Under the pieces are notes generated by a model. It worked only from the letters and a program-made list of their open reading frames with translations. It was not told the DNA's origin and did not search any database. Shown here one piece after another: positions 20,244 to 31,889 of a stretch of DNA of 64,000 nt. Origin of the DNA: Tuctoria greenei (Eukaryota; Streptophyta; Magnoliopsida; Poales; Poaceae); the NCBI GenBank assembly GCA_036927565.1, contig JAYESD010000009.1, forward strand, positions 25,759,601 to 25,823,600, read 5' to 3'. How positions within the stretch are numbered: the first letter of the stretch is position 1; each line of letters begins with the position of its first letter. Position numbers and translations under genes: made by a program.

Positions 20244-22521
20244 ATGGAGAAATACTCCACAAAATCTTGTGTGTTTAGTGACATCGATTTTCAGGTTTGG
20301 AAGGCACGTATGGAGGCTTTCATCCAGGTGCAAGGCTTCGCAACATGGGAAAAGGTGTACAAGCCTTATGACGTGCCGCCAAACGATCAAGTGACAACTA
20401 CGAACATGAGAGATGTCGACAACAACAACAAGGCGCGAAACTTGATCATACAAGGGTTGACTCAAATCGACTTTGATCGATTTGCACACATCCGATCTGC
20501 GTACGATGTTTGGAAAGCTCCATGTGATTATAATGAAGGATCCAACACTATAAAGGAGGTAAGACAATACATGTTCATAAAAGAACACATACACTTCGAG
20601 ATGCAACTCAGTGAGTCAATCGGTGACCTCTTTGATCACTTTAACAAAATTCAGCAACTTGCGTAGTGTCGACATTAATTTTTCAGATGTCGAGAATGCT
20701 AGATAATTACTAAGTGCATTAGACATGTCAATTTAGGAGATAAAAGTTACATCTATTTATGAATCCACTATCATGAGTACACTTACATTAGATGTGCTAT
20801 ATTCCAAGTTATAAACTTATGAAATTGACATAATATCACATAAGAACCCCAACAAGTCTCTTGCATTTGTTTTACAACGTGACATGCCTAGCTTTAGTCA
20901 ATATTCATCATGTGGTACACTTGCTTTGTTGTCCTCTCTAACCCTTGAACAGACTAAAGAGTTTCCAGAGGAGGAGCTAGCACTTCTCTCTACTCGGTTC
21001 TCAAAAGCATTACAAAATGTGAGAACTAGAAGGAGAGGAAGTGTCGGTTCTCAACGATGCTTGGAATGTGGTAAGACAGTACATTTTCGTACGGATTGCC
21101 CTAACCTTTCAGGTCCTTCTACCCGTGATGAAAAGCAAAATAAGTACAAGTCCTATTATGGCAACAACAACAAGAAAAGAAGACTTTCACAAAATGCTAA
21201 GTGGTGAACCATATCCTCTCCGCTCTACTAGACAACAACTTAAGTGATGTGGACTCCAGAAGTGATGAGTATGAAGACAATTTGACAACTATGTGTTTCA
21301 TGACGGGCAACTCAAGATCAAGTATGGAGGAAGCAGAACACAACAGCGACAATAAAGAGGTATGTCCCAGTTGCGAAGAAATGTGTGATGCTATTTCTCA
21401 GAGTACTTTTATACTTAAGAAAAAAGACAAAAAGCTTAAGGTCAATGCTATTAAAATTGAATCACTAGAAGCTGAAATTAATCGGTTAAAATCTTTGATT
21501 TCTAGTGACGACTCTTGTTCCTCATGTGAGTTAATATATAAACAATTGTCCTCTTTAAGAAATGCACACACCTCCACTCTTTATAAACTTGAGATCGAAA
21601 TTGAAAAGAACAGAAAGCTTGCTGCAATTAACGATAAAAACATGAAAGATGCTAGTTGTTCAACAATTGATTTGCATTGTTCTAGTTGTGATGATCTTAA
21701 CAAGAAACTACATGATGCTATGAATGAGATTTCTGTTTCGAACAATGTTTTTTCATGAAGTTAAATATTGTTCTAATTGCAACTAAAAGGAAAAACTAAC
21801 TACATGTGAAAACTGGTTAGACTTGTCTAAGAAACTTGATGACATAAATAGGACACTAGAGCGATTTTGTAATGGGAATAAGAATCTGAACTTGCTGCTG
21901 AATTCTTCTAAATCATGTAATGATAAAACTTGTTTAGGTTTTGATTCCCATACTCATGCTAAGGCACATCCACCTAAAATTGTAAAGTCATTAGGAAGTG
22001 TTTTGATTCAAACAGCTCCTAAACAAAAAGAAGTGATTTTCAAATCTGCAGGAGTGTTGTCTCATTCGGTTTCAAATAAACATTTTGCTTGCTCATCTAG
22101 ACATGAAAAAAAAGTTAAATTTCATTGTACCTACTGTGGTAGAGATGGTCATGTCATAAATTTTTGTTATAGACTAGCTAAACAACAGAAAAAAGAAAGA
22201 ATGCAAGCTAGATCTCATAACTCTCATGCATAATATGTTGCACATGCTAAACCGAATGTCAGGAACATGCAACCTACTGTTATGAGTCAAAAACATGCAA
22301 AAGTTGCTCCCAACCCTACTGTCTTTAGTGCTACACATGTAACACCTCATAGGTCAGTAGTTGAGTATAAAAATCCTCAAACTTTGGCTCATGAACCCGC
22401 TGTTTTATCTCAGCTTTCTCGTGTTATTCCCGCTGGACGTCGTGTGACTCAATACTGGATTCCTAAATGTCATTTGACTAACCCCAGTATTGAGTCATCG
22501 ACGTATTGTGCTTTTATGTAG
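20244..22521 (+). pseudogene. gag: SireB-1 gag
   Basis: Large Sirevirus gag starting at MEKYSTKSCVFS, 47 bases after the primer site. In order: a capsid-like N-terminal region (DFQVWKARMEAF...NKARNLIIQGL); a CCHC knuckle CLECGKTVHFRTDC (about 21060); a long coiled coil with repeated CxxC pairs (21360-21760); a second CCHC knuckle CTYCGRDGHVINFC (about 22129); and a tail ending in TQYWIPKC...YCAFM. It is broken by frame changes near 20666, 20880, 21200 and 21760 and by stops. The last segment ends at TAG 22519-22521, with pol continuing in the same frame. It lacks the Ser-Gly repeat segment found in the SireB-2 gag tail. Confidence 0.88.
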
Positions 22522-23403
22522 GTTACACACTTGAGGAAGGAGAACATTTGGATTATGGATTCAGGTTGCTCATGCCACATGACTGGTAACAAAGAATGGT
22601 TCACCTCCCTCTCTTTTGTGTCACGTGTAGAAAATGTTACTTTTGCCGATAATTCTTCAACTCTTATAATTGCTAAGGGTTCGATTAGAATTAATAATCA
22701 CTACACTTTGAAAGATGTGGCACTTGTTAAAAATTTGTTATACAACTTGCTTTCTGTTTCACAATTATTAGATGAAAATCTAAAAGTTAACTTCATTAAA
22801 AGTTGCTGCAAGGTTGTAGATTCAAATAGTGAGCTCATTTTTAACATGTCTCAGTTTGGAAGAGTTTTTAAAGCTGATTTTGATATGTCATCCTCTAAGC
22901 ATAGGTGTCTTGTTGCTAATGATTCAAAAGACTTACATTTTTGGCATCGTAGACTTGGTCACATGGCCTTTGATCATCTGACGCGTGTTAGTGCTCTTGA
23001 TCGCATACTTTGGTTGCCTAAGCTTAAAGGGGACAAATAAATTGTGTGCTATTCTTGTAGACATACTAAGATGGTTACAGGTTCACATGCTCCTCTCATA
23101 ATGACCATGACAACTGAACCTAGACAACTTTTGCACCTTGACACCATAGGTCCCTCACGTGTTCAATCTTTGAGAGGTAAATGGTCTGTTCTTGTGATTG
23201 TTGATGATTATTCTAGATATTCTTGGGTTTACTTTATGGCGTCTAAGAATGAAGCTTTGAGTCACTTTAGAACTTTATTTCTTAGATTATCAATTGATCA
23301 CCCATGATCTTTAAAAGCAATTAGAAGTGACAATGAAACCAAATATAAAAATCAATCATTTGATCACTTTTGTGTTGAAAATGGAATAGATCATCAGTTT
23401 GTG
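22522..23403 (+). pseudogene. pol: SireB-1 pol, protease to mid-integrase only
   Basis: In the same frame as the gag tail. The protease motif MDSGCSCHMTGN is intact in its Asp-Ser-Gly. The integrase zinc domain follows (FWHRRLGH ... CYSCRHTKM), with TAA at 23038 between. The first catalytic segment comes next (LHLDTIGPSRVQ, IVDDYSRYSWVYFM), then TGA at 23305-23307. The second catalytic region is degraded (RSDNETKY). The sequence stops after DHQF, where a deletion joins it to LTR sequence. No RT or RNase H is present. Confidence 0.88.
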
Positions 23404-25940
23404 TGAAAGGTGTGCATGGTCATGACAACTTGGTTCCAAGACGTGAAGATGTGGCCGGATTGGTCCAACCGACTGGATTATGGACTCAGACTGCGGCTGA
23501 GTCGGTTATGGCTCAAATATGGAAAGATTTGAGTTGGTCTTGATTAGATTTCGTGTGGGTCACAAAGTTGAGTTGTTTTAGGAATGTTTGGTACGTTCCT
23601 AAGGTGTCTGAAAGTATTAAGATTGCTTCTATCTGCGTATGGAAGAGTCTTGAGCAGTTATGTAAAGTTTTGGTTGAAACTGAGTAGGATTATAGTCCTA
23701 GTTAGGATTGGGTTGGCCTAAGGGCTGGTTATAAAAGCAAGGGTGTAAGACCTATGTGTGCTGAATACATTGGCTTGTAGTGAATACACTTGCTTTAACG
23801 ATAGAAGTTTTGATTATCACCAAAACACCTTTTTATTAAGATCCTGCTAGTTTTGTAAGCTCCGGCTTTTGGGTTTACTAGTTCTACTAGCTTTTGTTAG
23901 CTCCAGCTCAAGGTCCGGGTTGCTCTGGCAAGGTCCGGAACCTTACCGCAATGCTTCTGTTTTTCATTTGCAATGTTTCATACTTGCTTTACATCTCTGG
24001 AAAGATTTCTTAGTATTCATTTGCTAAGTCTTTGGTGTGTTTTTGGTTAACATGGATGATATCATGTTACTATGGTTTTGCAACATGCTTATGTGAGGTT
24101 CTCACGTAAGGTGTTGTGTTCGGAACTAACTTGAGTCAAGTCGAGGACTTAGACTCATATGGATTGGTTGTTTATTCATATGCAGGTGTTGCTTGAGTTC
24201 AAGACATGGCTGGTGATGGGATCTATTGGACTAGTCTCAGGGAGGAGATGAGGTTCCAACAACTAAATTCAGGAGGAATTGTGGTTGAGCTGATCAGGAG
24301 GTTGCGCAACATGTTTGAATCAAGAACAATGAATATGAAGGTATCGTGGATGTCATTGGAAGATGTTTGCACGTGTGCAAAGAGTGCATGGACGTGGATA
24401 CATGGTTCCGAGTCATAATGAAGAGATGTGGACGTAAAGAGTTGGTCAGAAAGGTCCAACCGACTAGGTTATGGACTCAGGCTGCGGCTGAGTCGGGTTT
24501 GACTCAAATATGGAAAGATTTGAGTTGGTTATGATAGGATTTCGTGTGGGTCACGAATTTGAGTTGTTTAGGAATGTGGGATACGTTCCTAAGGTGTTTG
24601 GAAGTCTTAAGATTGTTTCTATCTGCGTATAGAAGAATCCTAAGCAGTTATGGAAAGTTACGATTCGTGAACAAAGTAGGATTAGGTTCCTGATCTGAGC
24701 TGAGTTGGCTTTCGAGCTGGTTATATAAGCAAGGGAGCCCAGAGCTCATGGTGCACGACTTTGGGGGGCTGTTCCTCTTGTGTTATATTGAATAAAATTC
24801 GTAGTTTGAAGGAACTTTTGTGCCTTGTTCGTCAGACTTGTTCCAGACAAGTTTTACTCATCGAGTTTCTGAACAGCACTACCTTTAGTCGGTGATTTTA
24901 TCATAACTCGAGTTTTACAGATCGAATTGACGTGATTCATTTTGGGTTGTCTTCATAACTTGATTATCTATCATCTGTCAAAATTTCACGGTCATTGGAT
25001 TTGTGGTCTATGATATACACGAGTTTCTTTGCAGCGTTCCAGAACTGTTTTTTTTCTTGGGTAGGGCAGATTGACCTTCGTTTGATCTTTCGATCATAAC
25101 TTGAGTTTTTCTCGACGGATTTGAGTGATTCTTGTTGTGTTGTCTTCGTGACTTGATTCTCTCAGATATCTATCACTTTTGTCACGGTGAAACATGTTTA
25201 GATTAGTCTCACACACGATTTCTTTAACAGATCGTTTTTCTGCCGAAGGGGTTGAGGTTTAATTGTTTTCGTTGCGTAAGATTTTTAAATCTACCATTTA
25301 CCCCCCCTCTTGTAGCTTTTCACGTGCTCTTCGATCCTACAAAGGGAGGGCAGATCCTATTGAGAGACGACTTTGGGCTGTTCCTCTTGTGTTTTGATCA
25401 ATAAAATTCTTAGTGTAGAGGAGCCTTTATGCCTTTTTTGTCCGACTTGTTTCAGACAAGTTTTTCGCGTTGAGTTTCTGCACAACACTACGTTGCGTCA
25501 GTGTTTTTATCATAACTCGAGTTTTACAGATCCAATTTACGTAAATATTTTTGGGTAGTGTTTACAACTTGATTATCTATCATCTGTGAAAATTTCACGG
25601 TCATTGGATTTGTGGTTTCTAATCTGCACGAGTTTCTTTGCAGTGTTGCAGATCTGATTTTTTTACTCGGGTAGAATAGATTGACCATTGTTCGATCTTT
25701 CAATCATAACTTGAGTTTTTCTCGATGGTTTTTCATGATTCTTGTTGTGAAATCTTTGTGACATGATTCTTCACAATCTATTCCACTTTTGTCACAGTTG
25801 AACACGTTTAGATTAGTCGCACACATCATTTCTTTATCAGATTGTTTTTCTACCGAGGGGTTTTTGTTGCTTTCGCTGAAAATTTTTTAATCTACCATTC
25901 ACCCCCTCTGTTAGATTCTAACGTGCTCTTCAACCCTACA
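23404..25940 (+). repeat. SireB-1 3' LTR, 5'-truncated and split
   Basis: Two pieces, 23404-23743 and 25347-25940, match consecutive parts of the 5' LTR (from about 19300 on). They are separated by a solo LTR with its target duplication. The end is CTCTTCAACCCTACA. The first part of the LTR and its upstream polypurine tract were lost in the deletion. Confidence 0.85.
23744..25341 (+). repeat. SireB-family solo LTR (1598 bp)
   Basis: A complete LTR, TGTAAGACCTATGTG to TCGATCCTACA, flanked by AAGGG on both sides (23739-23743 and 25342-25346). No internal sequence is present. This is the expected product of recombination between the two LTRs of a full element that had inserted in the SireB-1 3' LTR. 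It has TCCGG-containing words near its start (about 23870-23945), TATATAAG at 24722, and a 7-C run near 25305. Confidence 0.92.
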
Positions 25941-26127
25941 TTTATTTAGTAATTTTTTTTGTCATTATTAGCCGAGTAACCCAAGTGAAAAGTATCAATG
26001 ACATTTTTTTCAAGAGAAGAATAAAGTTCATGGTAATTTGTTCGAGTAACCAAAGCGAAAGATAAATTACTGTAATTTCAGTTATAATTTTATATTTATC
26101 TATGCATTCACTTATGATTCTTTTGCA
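25941..26127 (+). other. Copia-A leader, second part
   Basis: Continues the Copia-A leader after SireB-1. It contains GAGTAACCCAAGTGAAAAG (25973) and GAGTAACCAAAGCGAAAG (26043), the latter identical to 18587 in the first part. Confidence 0.7.
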
Positions 26128-27031
26128 TTTTGTTATGAAGGTTCCTCCAATGCTAATGTTGAACCGAGTTTCATCATCTCCATTGAGCGACTCAATGGAA
26201 GCAATTATGGGAGATAGAGGGAGAAGTTGGAGATTGCTTTGGCGGTCTTCGAGATAGACTTGACTCTCACTACTCCATATCCTGTTGAGCCCGCAGCTCT
26301 GGTGCAAGAAGCTGATGAAACTCAAGAGTACTTTGTTGAGAGGACAAAGGACTATATGAATGAGTTACTGGCTTATGACATTGATTGTTATAAGTGGAAG
26401 AAATCAAATAAGAAATGTTTGATGGTGATTAAGGGCACTATCACGGAGGCCATTCGGGGAGCAATCCTTGAATGTGACACTGCGATTGAGTAACTCCAAA
26501 GGATAGGGAATCAGTTTACTGGTTCTTCTAAGGCTACATCAAGCACTCTTATCAAGAGGCTTGTTACAGAAAAGTATTATGGAGGTAGTGTGCGAGAGCA
26601 CATCTTAAGGATGACAAATATGGCTGCAAAGCTGAAGCTTATGAATTTGGAGATCAAATACGAGTTCATTGTGCATCTCATCATTGCCTCTATTCCAAAG
26701 AAATTTGAGACATTTGTCATTATAGAACTCTTAACCTAAACTATGGAACATAAAAAAACTCATGGGTATGTGCGTTCAGGAGGAAGAGAGGATTAAGGCC
26801 CTTCATGATAATGATGCTATTAATTACATGAAGGGAAAATGTAAGGCCCATAAGGATTATTATTCTAAGCAATCTACTAAAAATAATGGTCATTTTCACC
26901 ATGATAAAGGTAAAGGTAAGGCTCCACAACAACACCCATACATAAAGGATGTGAAAGTGGAGAAAGATCAGTGCCACTTTTGTTTAGTCAAAGGCCACCA
27001 TCAAAAGGATTGCGTAGTCTTCCATAAATGA
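26128..27031 (+). pseudogene. gag: Copia-A gag
   Basis: Short copia gag of the UBN2 type. The N-terminal part has IERLNGSNYGR, a stop where Trp is usual, then REKLEIALAVFEIDL; the middle has SVREHILRMTNMAAKL and IPKKFETF. The last part is in another frame (26762-27031), with EEERIK and a CCHC knuckle CHFCLVKGHHQKDC. Stops lie near 26218, at 26491-26493 and near 26738, and a frame change lies near 26760. It belongs to the gene set of the enclosing element, upstream of the protease. Confidence 0.8.
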
Positions 27032-27059
27032 TGTTGCATAAATGGTAATGAGTTTGTTA

Positions 27060-27407
27060 TTTTTATTTATAAATACCTGCAATTATATTATACTCCATCT
27101 ACTTGGTGGATTGATTTAGGTGCCACCGTGCATGTTTGCAGTTCTTTGCAGGGGTTAGGTATGAGCAGGACCCTAAAAAGAGGGGAAAGGGCAATTAAAG
27201 TTGCTAATGACAAGGAAGTGGAAGTTGAAGCCATAGGCGATTATCCACTAGAATTAAGAAATGGTTTTGTACTGACACTTCATGATGTATTATATGTACC
27301 CTCATTAAGTAGAAATTTAATTTCAATTTTGTGTTTATACAATGATGGTCAAGTATGCCAATTTGGCAAAGATAAGTGTATAATTAAGTATGAAAATAAG
27401 ATTGTTG
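27060..27407 (+). pseudogene. Copia-A protease region, cut by Sire-2
   Basis: Copia protease-like sequence. The expected Asp-Ser-Gly is decayed (WWIDLGATVHVC around 27107-27139). Next come KVANDKEVEVEAIGDYPLE and LTLHDVLYVPSLSRNLIS, the typical segments between protease and integrase. The coding sense ends at VVN, where Sire-2 inserted with duplication of TGTTG (27403-27407); it resumes at 39044. Confidence 0.85.
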
Positions 27408-28936
27408 TGAATGTAGCCTAGAGGGGGGTGAATAGGCTTTTTGAAATTTCATCGGACCTGAAACACTTAACAAACTTGATCAAATACAGAGAAATCGGAC
27501 TAGTCCAGTATGGTGCGGAGTAGTTCGGTGTGTGCGGACTAGAATGATCAAGTTTGATCAAAGAATTCACGTCAAGTACTCTGTGCAGTGGAAAGTAAGT
27601 TGTAAATTGGATGTATAACGACAATGAATCTATGTATGACACAAATTAACTTTGATTTCAATGTTTTAACGTACATTATCCAAGATTGAGTAAACCCTAG
27701 AATGAGATGAACAATAAGAACAAAAGTGCACAAGACGCGATTTTATCCTGTGGTTCGATTCCCACGAAGGAAACCTACATCCACGTTGAGGAGCCCACGG
27801 AGGACCGGGTCTTCACCAACCCTACCCTCGTTGAATCGCCACTGAGGCTGATTCTCTTCCACTAATCACAAAGGGGCAAATAACCGAATTCATGGGGCCT
27901 TCTCACAAGTTGAGGGCTCCCCAATATTTACAAAGATGAACACCACCAAACGCACTCGAAATATATGCAGTAAACAACAAGAGTGTGCGAGAGAATCAAA
28001 CCCAAGAGCTCAAGACGTGTGAAACAAGTCTTTCCTTTTTATCAATGCTAATCCTCAAAGATTTGATCTTCTTTGGGTTAGAATGTGTGGAGAGATGTGT
28101 TTTTAGGGCTCTTGGGAGTTGTGACGGTGCAGGAAATCGAGAGAGATGGTTATAGGGCCATACACATCTATTTATACTAAGGTTTCCAAAAGTTACCGTT
28201 AGGGTTTGCGATGTCCGAACTAGTCCGTGGTGGACTCTGGACTAGTCCGGTGTGCGGCGTGTGGTAAACCCTAAGTGTTCTGATATATTGAACTTGTCCG
28301 GCAAAGGGTGGACTAGTCTGATTTGGGCTCTGGAAGTGTTCGGACTAGTCCAACACATATCAGACTAGTCCGGTGTGGTGAACCTAATGTAGAATCTAGG
28401 ACAAGTCCGTAGTGGGAGGACTTGTCCGATTTTATTCAAAGAGTTTTTTGACTAGTTCGTGGTGATATCGGACTTGTCCGGTTCTGTGTAAAGTGTTAGG
28501 TCCTGAGGACAAGTCTGCACTCGGGCGGACTTGTCCGTTTTTAGTCAGAAAGATATCAGACTAGTCTGTGGTGATATCAGACTTGTACGTTTTTGTACAG
28601 ATGTGAAGTGCTGAGGACTAGTCCGCACTATGGGGGACTAGTCTGATCTTAGTCAGAGAGATATCAGACTAGTCTGGATTGTGAAATTATGTGCAGTCAG
28701 GGTGATTTCTTTTGCTTGAGCTCTTGGGGTGTGTTTCTCCAACACACTCCATACACAACAAAGTATTCTATTCAGCTCTTGAGCTCTTTTCCATATAGAT
28801 TTCTCATTCTCCCTTCTTTTTGCACTTTCTTCATAATTTCATTAAAACCTGCGCTCATTTCAACAATTTTGTTAGGATCTCATTTGTTTGTCATAAATCA
28901 ACAAAAACCCATAAGGGATGCCTAGATGCACTTTTA
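27408..28936 (-). repeat. Sire-2 3' LTR (1529 bp)
   Basis: On the plus strand it runs from TGAATGTAGCCTAGAGG to GCCTAGATGCACTTTTA; the terminal CA is mutated to TA. It is densely populated with GGACTAGTCCG-type palindromes and their GGACTTGTCCG variants, mainly 28200-28680 and again near 27500-27545. The minus-strand TATAAATA (28169-28176) is the likely promoter position. Confidence 0.9.
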
Positions 28937-28950
28937 ATCTCCCCCTTTTT
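28937..28950 (-). other. Sire-2 polypurine tract
   Basis: Minus-strand AAAAAGGGGGAGAT adjoins the LTR. Further copies (AAAGGGGGAGAG and GAGGGGGAGTC) lie at about 29345-29368, on the third-ORF side. This repeats the multiple-tract layout of Sire-1. Confidence 0.8.
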
Positions 28951-29422
28951 GGTGATTGATTACAACCAATTGAGATTTCACAAATATGTTAAAAATCTAG
29001 ATTTTCATAAAGTGTGCACATATGAGCTTGGAACAAATTAAGCAATGAAAACATAAGACAAATGTGCACTCTTTTATGGTGGGGTGCAAAACTATATGTG
29101 TGTGAGAAATAATTGTGATGAGAATGAGGTAAATGACATAATCATATCAACATTAAGCATGTATGCCAATTTCAGAGCATAAACATAGATCATATCAAAG
29201 CATCATCACAAACTTCATAAACATGACTAGAAACATAATAAGAGTCTTACAACATCAAAAGAAGTCTTACAGCACCAAAAGCATAACAAAGAGCAAAAGA
29301 TACAAATAGAGCTCTCATCTCCCATCTACTGCTACAACCTAATGACTCCCCCTCAATCTCTCCCCCTTTGGCATCAAGGCACCAAAAAGAAGATGAAGAG
29401 GGATCTACTAGGTATCACTGAC
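28951..29422 (-). other. Sire-2 3' untranslated interval
   Basis: AT-rich interval between the third ORF and the polypurine tract. It has no ORF; the only features seen are the extra PPT-like runs near 29345-29368. Confidence 0.6.
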
Positions 29423-30970
29423 TCACTCCTCGATGTCTGTCCTTTCATTGTCTTCACCGTTGGCAGGCTGAGGAGGATGAGGATGAGAACCACTTGTCGA
29501 GCCCCCAATGCCAAAATAGGAAAGTTCAGAAGGAGAAAGAGGTGGAAGTTCTGAAAAGTCAAAAGGAGAGTCCTCGGAGATAACTGGAGATCCAACAGGC
29601 CCAATCTCCAGCTTCTGGCATATGGCTTTGACATTTTGCTTTATGTACCTCATGTCCTCTTTCCTTGCCTTGTTCAACTTGTGGACCTTCACTTCAGCTT
29701 TTCGGCAAGAGCCAAAAATAGCAGCCATGTACTTCATAATGCCACTCGGAGACCCTTTGTGAGGAGGGGCCCTAGTGTTAGAGGCAGGCCTTGCATCTCC
29801 TTGAGCTCTCTCCAGGTGTTCTTCAGTTGAGGCAGGTGAGGGAGCAGCTGGGAGAGTGGCTTGGGGAGGCTTCTGGGGCCTCAAGGCTATGTGCTCAACA
29901 TCTTTCACAAACTCAATCCCAGTGACCTTCTCTATCATAAACATGATAGAAGTCGCATAGCCACAGGAACGGTTAGGAGTGCAGGAAATGTTCACCATGT
30001 CATTCCAGATGTAGTCGAAGATGTCGAATTTCCTGCTCTTGCTAATCATCTTCATCAATGTCCTCAGGTAGCCTTGGACACTCCCTGCATCTCCATCCTT
30101 CAGAGCAATTGTCTTCCTAAGCACCCCGTTGAGAACCATGAAGAAGGGCTTCATGTTCTTGGTTGAGGGAGGATTGTACTTGAGACGGGTATCATAGAGA
30201 AAGTCCATCTTGTCCTTCTCTAAAATTCCAATGTTGTGAATAATCACTTCATTGCTGCCGGTGTCGCCAAGGTGCAGCAGCCTAGCAAACTCATCATATG
30301 TCAAGTGTACTTGGATCCATGAGTCATACAAGTCACTCGCTCTTCTTCATCACTGGAAAAGAAGCAGGTTGCAAAGAACTGTGCTATGACCTCATCATTC
30401 CATTGGTACCTGAAAGCAAACAAGTCCTTTAAACCATGCCTCTCTGTAGCCTCTACCACTTCATCAAATGCACCACAACTTTTTCTTTCAATATGGCTCC
30501 AGTCAATCCATTGGCTGTAGACTACTGGAGTCTTCATTTGCAGGTACACAGAACTGTAATAGTCCGCGTGGAAGTTGCTCCAAAACCTTGGATCAACTGC
30601 CTTCTTAGCACTGCCATAAGCATCGACTTTCCTTAGCTTCCAAGCCACATCACTCCCCTTGCCATTGAATTTTTTTCCGAGGGGTCTCTATTCCCTTGTG
30701 TTGGAGCTATCATTTTGAGAGGGACAATCGGGCCAGAGGCAATCCCTTTGCCTTTCCCTTTGGTTTAGCGATGAGCCGCTGAGCTAGAGCCAACCATATC
30801 TTGAGCTTTTGAAGCTGGCTTCTTGGCCGCAACCTTCTGCCACATCCTAGGTGTAGGCGAAGGCTCGGCAGCACACTCTTGCCTTTTGTTAGCGCGAGAC
30901 TCCGAGACTCGTGGCAACACATCTTAATCCATCTCGTCTTCAAAGTCAGAGATGTTTTCATTCAATATTG
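29423..30970 (-). pseudogene. Sire-2 third ('env-like') ORF, frameshifted
   Basis: Three minus-strand segments. N-terminal (30960 to about 30650): an acidic start (NENISDFEDEMD followed by a stop) and a Lys/Ala-rich stretch. Middle (30648-30301): DPRFWSNFHADYY ... FRYQWNDEVIAQFFATCFF. After a frame change near 30325, the 302-residue C-terminal part (30331-29423) has TYDEFARLLHLGD, YLRTLMKMISK and CGYATSIMFMIEKVTGIEF, a Pro/Ala linker, a KxxK-rich helix and an acidic Ser/Pro tail. The layout parallels Sire-1: basic start, globular core, charged helix, low-complexity tail. I see no signal peptide or clear membrane segment. The function is unknown. Confidence 0.75.
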
Positions 30971-31029
30971 TCCTGACAAGGAGGTTATACATGACATAGA
31001 TAAGGATTGATGGAAAGGGAATGCATTGA

Positions 31030-31660
31030 GAAGAAGGAAATTAGGGTTGTGTCCAGTCAGAAATCAGACTTGTTCGATGCTCAAGTGCAGACTATTCCGG
31101 AGTACCAGACTTGTCCGTATTGAGAATGTACTAGTCCGATATTCGGCCATTTGAACCCTAACTAGCAGAGCAATGGTGTTTTTCAATGCAAAAGTAACTC
31201 AAAGTAGTTATAATACAACAAGGAATCATGTATTAACAGGAGGAACTAAGCTATTTGAGAAAAACCAAGAGAAATCGAAGGTTCTACGGTTTGGAGAGAA
31301 ACTTTACCAAATCCTTCGATTCGCGGAGTTGGAGGAGTTTTTGATGCGGACATGTCCGGGGTCCTCAATCCCCTTGCGGTGAAGATCGTTTCCCACAGAG
31401 ATTTGAGGACGTTTGGTGGAGAACTCGCCAAATCACCTTGGGGGAACTTGAGTGAGGAGAGAGAACATGAGGTATGTTGTGAGGATGAAGAAGATTAGGT
31501 TTTGCTGGCCCTAGGGTTGTGGATTCGAAAAATCAGACTAGTTCGTGGTCGGACCGGACTAGTCCGGACTATCGGAACTCTGTGGACTAGGGTGCATTGT
31601 GCGCACTAGTCCGGGTAACCACATACTAGTTTGTGGTCACCAGAACAGAACCAGTTAGAC
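31030..31660 (-). repeat. Palindromic words upstream of the Sire-2 third ORF
   Basis: Two clusters of the LTR-type words: 31060-31145 (GACTTGTCCG, TACTAGTCCGAT) and 31528-31635 (CCGGACTAGTCCGGAC at about 31554, CGCACTAGTCCGGGT at about 31602). They lie on the 5' side of the third ORF on this strand, between RNase H and the ORF. The words match the Sire-2 LTR variant (ACTAGT centre), not the Sire-1 variant (ATCAT centre). Confidence 0.75.
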
Positions 31661-31889
31661 CATTCATATATATTCAAAGGTGCTTACTAAGAAAATAGGG
31701 GGCAAAACACACAAATAATCTTGATGAATATGATCAGTAAACATACAACAATCAAGCTATGAATATAATTCACCAAGATCAACTAATTAACATAGTTTTT
31801 GGAGAAAAATAGAGAGAGATGATTTTCATAACACAATCAATAAATTTTGAAGATGGCATACATGTATGCAAGCTTTCAAGCCACGTTCC

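Larger units (their letters stand above)
18689..25940 (+). mobile_element. SireB-1: Sirevirus-type copia element, internally deleted
   Basis: A 5' LTR (18689-20182), primer site, gag, and protease to mid-integrase, then a junction near 23403 straight into the middle of a 3' LTR that ends at 25940. RT, RNase H, the 3' untranslated region and the first part of the 3' LTR are missing. The 3' LTR is further split by a solo LTR of the same family. It is close to SireB-2 in gag and pol. The flanks, GTTGT (18684-18688) and TTTAT (25941-25945), agree at only 3 of 5 bases, so the target duplication is decayed or the boundary slightly off. Confidence 0.85.

Noticed and set aside
27418..27642. Short ORFs at the left edge of Sire-2 as genes
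   Set aside because: They lie wholly in the LTR and break in the other LTR copy.
28200..28680. A CRISPR-like array from the regular GGACTAGTCCG words
   Set aside because: The words are short, variable in spacing and lie in both LTRs of a plant retrotransposon; there are no spacers of constant length and no cas genes.
29342..30166. Plus-strand ORFs opposite the Sire-2 third ORF
   Set aside because: They are shadows of the longer minus-strand frame, which has a protein-like layout and the right position in the element.
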